64,000 nucleotides of DNA from Vombatus ursinus. Taxonomy: Eukaryota; Chordata; Mammalia; Diprotodontia; Vombatidae. The stretch lies in NCBI RefSeq assembly GCF_900497805.2, contig NW_020954557.1:37787264-37851263 (forward strand). The letters are read 5' to 3'. Shown one piece after another: positions 56,056-64,000 of this stretch (the first letter of the stretch is position 1; the number at the start of each line of letters is the position of its first letter). The position numbers and the translations under genes are program-made. The notes under the pieces were generated by a model, which was given only the letters and a program-made list of their open reading frames with translations, had not been told where the DNA came from and did not search any database.

Positions 56056-56241
56056 CAGTGATGTCAAACTCAATAAAAAAGGGGGCCACTAATCTGTACA
56101 TAAGGATCCCTATGGGCCACATGATGAATTAGTTTTAAAATTTATTATCATCCATGTTTCATTATATTTTTATTCATTTTGTTAAATATTTCCCAATTGC
56201 ACGTTAATCTGGTTAGTGCAACCCAGAGCTTGACACCTTTG
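56056..56241. mobile_element. hAT-type non-autonomous DNA element
   Basis: Ends cagtgatgtcaaactc and gagcttgacacctttg are inverted with mismatches. The interior matches the marsupial pattern gggggccactaatctgtaca ... aaatatttcccaattgcacg. Flanks ttctacag and ctttactg resemble a decayed 8-bp duplication. Confidence 0.65.
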
Positions 56242-56279
56242 CTTTACTGTCTTGCCATTACCCCCTTCTTGCCATACAT

Positions 56280-56612
56280 ATTAAACTCTATCCCCCTTCT
56301 CCATGCCTTTAGATTGGCTGTCTCCCATGCTTAAAATCCTTTCTCACATTCCTCTTTCAATTACTGATTTCTTTCAAGACCCAACTCAAGCACCATCTTC
56401 TATATGAGCTTCCAGTTCATAACCGCAATCCCCACCCCCACCCCCATGTTACTGATATCTATTTTGTTCATCTCTACTTATGAACATGTTTTTTTTTTCT
56501 CTCATTAGAATGTAAAATTGTTAAGGGTAGCTGTGCCAGTTTGGACTGTTTTCTTCCCACCATTTTCCACAATAGTTGGTATATAGTAGGTCCTTAGTAA
56601 ATACGTGTTGAA
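56280..56612 (+). mobile_element. L2 3' region
   Basis: caagacccaactcaagcacc, atcttctatatgagcttcca, agaatgtaaaattgttaagg, tagtaggtccttagtaaata. Confidence 0.8.
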
Positions 56613-57336
56613 AAATAGTCGTATGACACAAAGATAGGCAAGTGTTTTATGAAGCAAAAGATATTTTCTTTCCCCTCCTTTTCAAGAGTCTCCTGTAAGA
56701 TTTTGGGATTTGGTAACATCAGTCTTGTCCTTGAGTTTATACAGCTTTGTACTCAGTAATCTTTTTCATCTCAACTAGAAAGCATTGATTAAGAGAGTCC
56801 TGAGCTCTCTCTTGTTTTAGAGAAGATAAAGTTTGCCTTAGGTTATGTGAGTGAGAAAGTGAAATGTCTGTGTTATAGATGAAATTGCAATCACTTGGAG
56901 GCAATCCACTGAAAAGAGGAACACATTAGTCAATTGAATGAGCTTTGCTCCAGTGAATTATATATTATTTTATCGTCTGAAATAATGCAAATAAAAAGCA
57001 GTGGCTTTGCCCTAGAGGTCAATGGTGACTTTGATGAGCCTCAGTTTAATGACAGGAAATTTGTTGCTGTGGTTGGTGAGACCATTCTCTTCCCAGTAAG
57101 AGACAATAAACATGGTCAATCTTTCTTTGTAGACTTCTTCATAATTTTACTGCAAAAAGTAATAATGGGTCAGGTAGAAATGATAATCTTTCTTAACTAA
57201 TATAGCAGTTTATTAATTTAATTAATTTAACCTAAACCAATGCAACATACATTTTTTTTTTGCACTTCACAGAAGATATTGGGCTAGGTATTTGGATACA
57301 TACAAAGACAAAAAGAAAAAAATGCGAGCATATATT
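56613..57336. other. Intronic sequence, an unexplained open frame
   Basis: A plus-strand frame at 56934-57200 includes GFALEVNGDFDEPQFNDRK and FVAVVGETILFPVRDN. It looks somewhat protein-like but has no splice sites or recognised family; chance is most likely. The end (57270-57330) may be an antisense L2 terminus. Confidence 0.35.
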
Positions 57337-57344
57337 CTCTGTAG

Positions 57345-57547
57345 AAGGGGTTCTTAACCATTTTTGTATCATGGATCCCTCTAGCAGTCTGGTGAAGACT
57401 TTAGGCCCCTCCTCAGAATAATGTTTTTAAATGCATAAAATAATTCATATGTATCTATAGCTATATGATTACAGGGGAAACCAGTTAAATTGAAATAAAT
57501 TTATTAATTTTTTTAAAGTTCATGGACCCCAGGTTAAGACCCTTTTG
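57345..57547. mobile_element. hAT-type DNA element with perfect 8-bp target duplication
   Basis: Inverted ends aaggggttcttaacc and ggttaagacccttt enclose about 200 bp (catggatccctctagcagtc, aagttcatggaccccaggtt). ctctgtag stands directly at both ends (57337-57344 and 57548-57555), the 8-bp duplication expected of hAT transposition. Confidence 0.85.
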
Positions 57548-57555
57548 CTCTGTAG

Positions 57556-57665
57556 AAAATGTAAACTTCTTGAGGAAAGAATATTTCATTTTTGCCCTTG
57601 TGTCCCCAATATCTAATTCAGTACCTGGCATATAGTACATTCTTAATAAATGCTGGTTGATTAAT
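57556..57665 (+). mobile_element. L2 3' end
   Basis: aaatgtaaacttcttgagga, cagtacctggcatatagtac, cttaataaatgctggttga. It follows the right target duplication of the hAT element. Confidence 0.75.
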
Positions 57666-57667
57666 CC

Positions 57668-58172
57668 TTTAAAACATTATTAATTTTATATTCATTCTTT
57701 TTTCAATTATCAACTATTTTTTTCTCCCTCTTCCAACACCTCCTCAAAAAAAAAAACACCTGGGAAAAATATAAAACTCTTGTATCGTGGAAATGTAGTT
57801 AAACAAACCAAATTCATACATTGGACATGTCCAAAAATGAGTTTGTCATTCTGTATATTAGTTCATCATTTCTCCATCACTGGATGGGCAGCATTTTTCT
57901 TCATCAGTCCTCTGTAATCATGGTAGATCATTGTGTTGATCATAGTTAAATCTTTCAAAATTTTTCATTTTTACAATATTGATGTTATAGTGTAAATTGT
58001 TTTTTGGATCCATTTACTTTACTCTGCATCAGTTCACAGAAGTCTTCCCATGTTTCTCTGAAACTGTCTTTTTTCCCCACTTCTTACAGCCCAATGGGAA
58101 TGCATTACATTCATACACCGTGATTTGTTTAGCCATTCTCCAAATAGTGGCTGCTATTCCCTTAGTTTCCAG

Positions 58173-58205
<33 letters not shown>

Positions 58206-58290
58206 TTTACCTCTACAAGAAGAGCTGCCATAAATATTTTTGTACATATAATACCTTTTCCTTTTTCTTTGATCTCTTTGGAGTAAACTA
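57668..58290 (-). mobile_element. L1 3' end (ORF2 end plus 3'UTR)
   Basis: Antisense order: T-rich end, ctccctcttccaacacctcc, atgggcagcatttttcttca, ttactctgcatcagttcaca, gccataaatatttttgtaca. The FDPAI segment is not reached. A (GTT)n lies inside it. Confidence 0.8.
58172..58206. repeat. GTT trinucleotide microsatellite
   Basis: About ten uninterrupted GTT units within the L1. It produces poly-Cys and poly-Gln frames that are not genes. Confidence 0.95.
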
Positions 58291-58570
58291 GTCTCTTTGT
58301 GTTTCTAAGGGCTTCATATGATAGGTGAAAATAAACATATCTCTGTTTCTACTTCGGAAGCTTTCCTTTTTCATAATGTTGCTAGAAAATCTTCTGATCC
58401 AATAAAAGGCAAATCTTTTGTAATTTTGTGCCAGTGGTATATTCTTTTAATGCCTAGGTCTTTGCATTGAAAGAGTATTTTTGAATGGGCTTATCTTGAC
58501 TCCAGTTGATCGCATCACTTTCTCAAAATATTCCAAATTTTTAAAGAAAGTTATAAATAATTTACTTTTT

Positions 58571-58695
58571 TTGGAGGCAATCAGGGCTAAGTAACTTGTC
58601 CAGGGTCACACAGCTAGTAAGTAAGTCTAGATTTGAACTCAGGTCCTCCTGACTCCAGGGCTAGTGTTTTATTCACTACACCCCCTAGCTGCCTC
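58571..58695 (-). mobile_element. WSINE1-like SINE with target duplication
   Basis: Reverse copy: ggaggcaatcagggctaagt, gaactcaggtcctcctgact. Flanked by aataatttactttt (58557-58570) and aatagtttactttt (58696-58709), 13/14 identical. Confidence 0.9.
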
Positions 58696-58709
58696 AATAG
58701 TTTACTTTT

Positions 58710-59400
58710 GTTAGGGGCTGAGAGAAAGGTGAAAAGGGAGACTCGACATACATAAAATACAGATTTAACCCAGCACAGTCTTATTCCATCCTACCCTTTC
58801 CAAAACCAAAACCAAAACAAAAAAACAAGACTCCCCACAATATCCTTACATTGTCTATTGTAATTGGTCCCCTAGAATCTAGATGTGGATCTTAGGTCAT
58901 AGCTGCCAGTGAATAACTGATGAATTTACCTGAGCAGGGAAAGGAATTTGATAAACTTTTATTTAAATGGATTTTACTTCTCCTTTCTTTGTTTTTGAGA
59001 TAACAAGGAAAGAATCTAAGGACAGAATGCTTAATAACTGCTGGTTTTATTTTTGTTCATCAAAACACATGGGAAGTGGGAATAATCTACTTTGCTTTCA
59101 GAATTGTTTTCCTCTCTAGCACCTCTCCAATTGCTTGTTATCAACAGATTTTATTTCCAATCACCAGAAGCTGTGACTTTGGGGAGTATGATGATTCAAG
59201 ATCTTTAAGAATTTGGAAAAAATACTAAGAAAATCTCAAGTTGAAAAATGTGAAAATGTCTGGGATTCAAATCTCCAGTGTTTTCCCCCACCATTATTTT
59301 TCTTATTGATTATGTTCACTGTTACAAACAAATATACCTCATTTATGTAATGAATATATTCTTGAAACTATATATAAATCAAATTTGTATATGGTCATGT
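58710..59400. other. Intronic sequence, nothing recognised
   Basis: No exon or family was recognised. Confidence 0.45.
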
Positions 59401-59404
59401 TTTA

Positions 59405-59580
59405 AAGTTGCTAATACAAAGTGCTGTTTATAACCCATATAAGACTTGGGAGACAAGTTCTAGTGAGTCAGTCGCCTGGACCATATGGATCACATACCTA
59501 GTGTCAGAGGTGAGATTTGAACACAGGTTTTTTCAGACTCTGGAGACCAGTGTGCTATTTTTTTGTTCCATGCTTCCTCT
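59405..59580 (-). mobile_element. Degraded Ther/Opo-type SINE
   Basis: tacctagtgtcagaggtgag and atttgaacacaggttttttc resemble the reverse core and head; the rest is poor. Confidence 0.4.
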
Positions 59581-59615
59581 CATCATTGTATACAATATCT
59601 GTATACAAATAACCA

Positions 59616-59880
59616 GGCAGCTAGGTGGCACAAGTCAACAGAATGCTGGGCCTGGAGCTAGGAAGACTTACCTTCCTGGGTTCAGATGTGGTCTCAGACA
59701 CTTATTAACTATGTGACCCTGGCCAAGTCACTTAACTCTGTTTGCTTTACTTCCTCATCTGTAAAATGAGCTGGAGAAGGAAATGGCAAACCATTTTAGT
59801 ATCTTTGTCAAGAAAACCCTAAATGGAGTCACAAAGAATCAGACATGACTGAAAAGATTGGACAACAACCACAACCAAAA
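59616..59880 (+). mobile_element. Mar1-like CORE-SINE with perfect target duplication
   Basis: Complete sense copy: ggcagctaggtggcacaagt, tgtaaaatgagctggagaag, gacaacaaccacaaccaaaa tail. Flanked by perfect 13-bp atacaaataacca at 59603-59615 and 59881-59893. Confidence 0.95.
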
Positions 59881-60079
59881 ATACAAATAACCATTAGCTA
59901 GCTGTGTTTAAAAGTCTTTCCTTCCTTATTACTGCAGTAAGATATTATAATAGAGCTATCGCTTTTAAATTCTAAAGTTCAAAATTTCCACAATGTAGAT
60001 GCTAGGTTAATATCAAACAGCAAATTAGTATAAAATGAAATGGTTAAACTAGATGGTCTCCAATCATGGTAATATTTCA

Positions 60080-60262
60080 CATTTCTATAGCACTTTAAGA
60101 TTTTCAAAACTTTGGAGTTTTCACAACCCTGTGATTTAGCTACTACACGTAGTTTTACCCAATTCTGCAGATGTGGCAAATAAGGCTCAGAATAGTTCTC
60201 TGATGTGTCAGTGGTCACACATGTAAGGTAATATCAAAAATGGGATATGGCCTCAGGTCTCT
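60080..60262 (-). mobile_element. MIR
   Basis: Reverse MIR: tatagcactttaagattttc, ttttacccaattctgcagat, cagtggtcacacatgtaagg. Confidence 0.65.
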
Positions 60263-60569
60263 TTCCATCAGCAGATCCATCCATTGATCCTTTATGTCCT
60301 CTCCTGTTCTCATATTCTTTGAGTCTCTGATTTTTAGCTCTGCGACATTAACAGTAGGGGATACTCCCTCCCTCCTTCCTTCTGTGCTCATCACAGACAT
60401 TCCACATCTTGACATCCTGGTCAGTCTATGTCTGTCTTTCCACAAATCTTCCATAAAGGATCAATCACACATACTAGAGATCTCTAGTTATTTTGATATC
60501 TTGGGAGTTCCAACATGATGCTATGACCATCTATCTCTTATTCTTGTTTTATAACTAATTCATTTCCTA

Positions 60570-60785
60570 TTCTGGACAATATGGAATAATGGACAAAAAG
60601 CATGCAGTAGAGTAGGGGGCAAGTCAGGAATAAGTAGGTTCTTATTCTGCCTCAGATACTTATAACCTTATGGTCCTGGGCAAGTAACCTAACTTGTCTG
60701 GGCCACAGTTTCCAGATCTGTAAAAGCAGGGGGTTATAGTCAGTGGTCTCTGAGGTCCTTTTCAGCTCCGAATTTACTATTGCAT
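60570..60785 (+). mobile_element. MIR3
   Basis: Sense MIR3: cttattctgcctcagatact, ctgggcaagtaacctaactt, cagggggttatagtcagtgg, gaggtccttttcagctccga. Confidence 0.8.
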
Positions 60786-60979
60786 GTCTTTTCATCACTT
60801 TTCACATGAAAATTCTATTATGTATTTTCTATATTTAAAGTATGTAGCATTTAAGATGATATGGCAAATTATTTGAAATGTTGCAGGATAATAGTGTATT
60901 CATTCACTCATTGATTCATTCATCCAGCAAATGTTAGTAATGTTAGTTATAAGGAAGGAAAGACTATGTGCAAGGTCCT

Positions 60980-61018
60980 ATAAAAATAATAATAATAACA
61001 GTAATAATAATAATACTT
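60980..61018. repeat. AAT trinucleotide microsatellite
   Basis: (ATA)n with a short AACAGT interruption. Confidence 0.85.
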
Positions 61019-61061
61019 TCCATATGTAAAGTACTTTTAATTTCAAAACAACCCTGGTAGA

Positions 61062-61280
61062 GGCAGCTAGGAGGCTCAGTGGAGTCAGGAAGACTTGAGT
61101 TCAAATTTTACCTCAGATCCTTACTATTTGCCTCATGTTTCTTCATTTGTAAAATGGGGATAATAACAGCACCTAGCTCCTAGGGTTGTTGTGAGGATCA
61201 GATGAGATAAGATTTGTAAAGCGCTTAGCATAGTGCCTGGCCCATGGTAAGCACTATATAAATGTTAGTTCTTACTGTTA
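61062..61280 (+). mobile_element. MIR-type CORE-SINE
   Basis: Sense: gtcaggaagacttgagttca, tgtaaaatggggataataac, agggttgttgtgaggatcag, gcttagcatagtgcctggcc. Confidence 0.85.
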
Positions 61281-61285
61281 TTATT

Positions 61286-61560
61286 AATATCGTTGTTGTT
61301 GTTTGTCCTTCTTTCTCGAAGGGGACCATGATGTCAGGGAGGTGATGCCATAACATGCAAGTGAATTGGATTTAAGTGAGGGAAGGCTATGCAAAGTCCA
61401 ACAGCCTCACTTTCTCTTTAGGAGTTATCTGGGTCCAGTGGCAAGATATAGATCAGAATGAAATGAAGCAGAGAGTGGCCTCTTTACCTAGTGAAAAAAA
61501 TTTCATCTGGGAGAGGAAGACCCTCAGGGTTTCTGGGCAAAACAGAAACAATTGCTATTC
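61286..61560 (-). mobile_element. RTE-tailed retroposon
   Basis: Starts with a (GTT)n tail, then ttctcgaaggggaccatgat, ggtgatgccataacatgcaa, tgaattggatttaagtgagg, agcctcactttctctttagg. It is the reverse complement of the 3' part of the copy at 11340-11884. Confidence 0.75.
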
Positions 61561-61754
61561 ATACTCACTTTGAGCCAATCAGGGTCCAAACAATGACCAA
61601 GTGGGGCTTGGCCCAGAATATATTATTGGTCAATCAGTGAGAGCCAGAGTGATGTGGGTTTAAGGCATGGTCCTTAAGAAAAAACAGGTTTCAGAGATTA
61701 AAATTTATATTCCTTTGAGCAGAGTACCCACAGGTAAGGGTATGATACATATGG

Positions 61755-61822
61755 ACAGAGGGAAAGGAAGGAAAAAAGAAGGAAGGAAGGAAGGAAGGAA
61801 GGAAGGAAGGAAGGAGGAAGGA
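61755..61822. repeat. GGAA tetranucleotide microsatellite
   Basis: An uninterrupted (GGAA)n core at about 61779-61814 with imperfect flanks. Confidence 0.95.
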
Positions 61823-61875
61823 ACTGGCCTGTTCCAGTTGGGTCCCCAGTAGGGCAGTTCCTATTCCACTCACAG

Positions 61876-61945
61876 AGATTGTTTGTCCTTTGTTTTCTAA
61901 GAGGACCACGACATCAGGGAGGTGATGCCGTGACATGCAGGTATA
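61876..61945 (-). mobile_element. RTE-tailed retroposon, 3' end only
   Basis: tttgttttctaagaggacca and ggtgatgccgtgacatgcag repeat the first 70 bp of the copy at 61286. Confidence 0.75.
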
Positions 61946-61949
61946 TTGT

Positions 61950-62025
61950 TAATATAGCCAAGACTGGTATTATTATTCTCATTTAATAGATGAGGAAACT
62001 GAAGCTTGGTGCAATTAAATGAGAT
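61950..62025 (-). mobile_element. MIR fragment
   Basis: tattattattctcatttaat, gatgaggaaactgaagcttg. Confidence 0.6.
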
Positions 62026-62027
62026 AT

Positions 62028-62195
62028 GGTACAGTTAAAAAATACTACATTGGAAGTAGGGAGATTTGAGTTCTAGCCGCATCTATGTCATTAACTAGAC
62101 GTGTAACCTTGAACAAGTTATCAAATATCTCTGGAAGTCAATTTTTTAATCTGTCAACATAGGCATTGAACTAGGTGAAGTCTAAGATATTTTCT
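62028..62195 (+). mobile_element. MIR3
   Basis: Sense: attggaagtagggagatttg, cttgaacaagttatcaaata, ttgaactaggtgaagtctaa. Confidence 0.6.
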
Positions 62196-62554
62196 TTTTC
62201 TCTTTTCTTTTCTATTATGATCTTAATGGTCATCAACAAAAACAAACATTTCAATATACAAAGAAAAGGAGAGAGGATTATATTAGACTGAATTGTTCTG
62301 TATGTTTTCTTTTTTTAAAAAAGAAATATGTATAAATTCATGAGGTTTAATAAAATACTGATGAATTTGCCCTATTTTTGTCCTTTTATGCAATTTCTTG
62401 GGTTCCCATACTGTGCAATTTTAAAAAAATGCTTTGTTACTTTTTCCCCCCACATTTAACACACCTTCCTCTCCCCTTCCAAGTAGAAGCCCTCCCTGTT
62501 AAAACATATATACTTCTGGAGATCTGAAATGGTTTTCCAGCTCTACTGCACTAA
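62196..62554. other. Intronic sequence, nothing recognised
   Basis: AT-rich, with an A/T-rich block at 62310-62330. No family was assigned. Confidence 0.45.
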
Positions 62555-62640
62555 TTATATAATATTGTGTATGATAGCTATCTGTGCTCTGCAGAAAGTA
62601 GGTCCCTAATAAATGTTAACTGAATGAGTGAATCTGGTTG
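62555..62640 (+). mobile_element. L2 3' end
   Basis: gcagaaagtaggtccctaat followed by aaatgttaactgaatgagtg. Confidence 0.6.
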
Positions 62641-62886
62641 GATAATAAGAGACTCAAAGGAATGGGACATAAGACTAGAAATTATGATTGCAGGGTGGAA
62701 GTGAGGAAGGGGAGGAGCATTGATTTTGTCTAGATCTGGAAGAGTCCAGAAGTGGGTCTAGGAAAGGAGAGGATGTATTGGGTACTTGAAAGAGGATGCT
62801 TTAAAAAAAAGTCTGGGGATATCTAAGGGAAGGTTGGAAGAATATGTAAGACAAACATTTATTTCCTAATTCTGTTACTAGTTAGT

Positions 62887-62911
62887 CTGTGTGTGTGTGT
62901 GTGTGTGTGTA
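62887..62911. repeat. GT dinucleotide microsatellite
   Basis: About 12 GT units. Confidence 0.95.
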
Positions 62912-63235
62912 ATTGATTTCAGTTTCCTCCTTCCTTGGCATTTTTAGCTTTATTGAGCAGACAGATACACATGGTTATTACAATGGCCATTTCTTCCTTC
63001 CTTAGTTTGCTTAGTTTCTCTCATGTGTTTTTGCCCTTGGCAGACTGGGACTTTTCAAAGAGCTGAGAATATTTTCTTTGGTTTTGCATTGGGGCTGTGT
63101 AAATACAAAATTGTCTTTTTAAATCAGGTTCAAATTATCCAGTTCTTTTCCTCTGAAATATAATTTTGGAAAGTAAATATTAATGGACAGAATAAAAATC
63201 ACATGTTACTCGTGCTTTTCAGATGAGTCTCTGTG

Positions 63236-63374
63236 GTAAATTCAAACAAGTCGTGCAAAACTACCTTTAGAATTTTGGCAGGATGATGTTTTCCTGAGAG
63301 AGGGAGTTCCACATTTAACATTCTATATAGTATTCCTTGTTTTTTTTCTACAAAGGATGCTTTCAAGTTGAGGA
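63236..63374 (+). repeat. Left arm of a large inverted repeat
   Basis: gtaaattcaaacaagtcgtg through gctttcaagttgagg. The reverse complement of 63848-64000 matches with about ten substitutions and one 14-bp gap (near 63304). The first ~60 bp differ at only two positions. The family is unknown. The left arm may extend left of 63236, since its partner reaches the window edge. Confidence 0.9.
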
Positions 63375-63496
63375 TCTGTATAGAATATAGGTGGGGAAAA
63401 CAGGAAGCCAAAGGGTTAGGAGGCAATGATTAGATACTTTCCTAGTAGCATAGCTAACAATGTAGCAGAAGCAGAATATGGGCATTTCTTACAATG

Positions 63497-63747
63497 TTGT
63501 TGTTGAGTCATTTCAGTTGTGTCTGACTCTTTGTGACCCCATTTGGGGTTTTCTTAGCAAAGATACTGGATTGGTTTGTCATTTTCTTCTCTGTCTCATT
63601 TTACAGATGAGGAAACTGAGGCAAACAGAATTAAGTGACTTGCCCAAGGTCACACAGCTACTAAGTGTCTGAGGCCATATTTGAATTCAGGAAGATGAGT
63701 CTTCCTGACTCTAGACCCAGCACTCTATCCATTGCACCATCTAGCCG
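63497..63747 (-). mobile_element. Mar1-like CORE-SINE in the inverted-repeat spacer
   Basis: Full-length reverse copy: ttgttgttgagtcatttcag, ccccatttggggttttctta, end caccatctagccg. Confidence 0.9.
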
Positions 63748-63847
63748 TAGTGCATTAATTTTTATTGTCACTATTGAAAACAACTTGCAAGTCAGCTACT
63801 GAAGAAGCTGATCATTTCCTTTGAGAAACTTTGTCTCATCTTCCCAC

Positions 63848-64000
63848 CTCAACTTGAAAGCACCCTCTGTTGAAAAAAAACAAGGAAGACTATATAGAAT
63901 GTTGAATATGGAAGTCCCTCAACTAACTGTAACCTCTCTCAGGAAAACATTATCCTGCCAAAATTTTAAAGGTAGTTTTGCACGACTTGTTTGAATTTAC
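63848..64000 (-). repeat. Right arm of the inverted repeat (runs off the window)
   Basis: cctcaacttgaaagcaccct through cacgacttgtttgaatttac is the reverse complement of 63236-63374, with an extra 14 bp (about 63920-63933). The match is still perfect at base 64000, so the true end lies outside. Confidence 0.9.

Larger units (their letters stand above)
19990..64000 (+). other. PDE11A: Downstream PDE11A intron (left part)
   Basis: The intron is inferred from the donor at 19990. The next PDE11A segment should begin with a VMQMYLPFCGIAIQNAQ-like peptide. I did not find it on reading the plus strand, so the intron appears to run past the right edge. Confidence 0.7.

Noticed and set aside
58029-58247. 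Poly-Gln and poly-Cys frames
   Set aside because: Read-through of a GTT microsatellite inside an L1 3' end.
1-64000. CRISPR arrays, operons, insertion sequences, phage genes
   Set aside because: The window is vertebrate intronic DNA; the repeats are dispersed retroposons, DNA elements and microsatellites.

Overview
This is vertebrate intronic DNA, almost certainly from a marsupial and probably an Australasian one. It is AT-rich and dense in interspersed repeats. The commonest is a tRNA-headed CORE-SINE of the Mar1 type: head GGGCAGCTAGGTGGCACAGT, body ending in a CAAATGGGGTCACAAAGAGT-like block, tail (ACA)n. A shorter, younger tRNA-derived SINE (WSINE1-like, ending CACTTAACCCCAATTGCC plus a poly-A) is also common. 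The WSINE1-like wording fits Australian marsupials better than opossum, but this is judged from memory of the families, not from a search.

Only one host coding segment is convincing: a 159-bp in-phase exon at 19831-19989 (+) with good splice sites. It encodes 53 residues of a phosphodiesterase GAF domain and best fits GAF-A of PDE11A. The rest of the window then reads as the two flanking PDE11A introns, at least 19.8 kb upstream and 44 kb downstream. No other PDE11A exon was recognised. A decayed protein-like stretch on the minus strand near 15 kb may be a processed pseudogene of unknown parent.

Layout. 1-5 kb: stacked minus-strand L1 pieces, including one L1 that keeps its 5' and 3' ends but has lost ORF1 and most of ORF2. 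5-16 kb: MIR, MIR3, L2, Mar1 and WSINE copies, an RTE-tailed repeat (11.3-11.9 kb) and L1 3' ends. 16.6-18.1 kb: antisense L2-like LINE covering the endonuclease region. 19.8 kb: the exon. 20-26 kb: nested SINEs. 25.4-26.8 kb: antisense L2 split by two WSINEs. 26.8-28.5 kb: the largest low-repeat block. 29-46 kb: hAT-type DNA elements (30.3, 31.5 and 40.4 kb), L1, L2, CR1/L3 and an RTE reverse-transcriptase remnant (45.6-46.0 kb). 46-60 kb: more SINEs, L1, L2 and hAT elements (48.2, 56.1 and 57.3 kb, the last with a perfect 8-bp target duplication). 60-64 kb: MIR/MIR3, RTE-tailed repeats, a GGAA microsatellite, and a 140-150 bp inverted repeat at the right edge whose outer end runs off the window.

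No RNA gene, CRISPR array, promoter, LTR or retroviral coding region was recognised. The repeats record layers of insertion (SINE into MIR, hAT into SINE, L1 into MIR). They do not form a functional multigene system.
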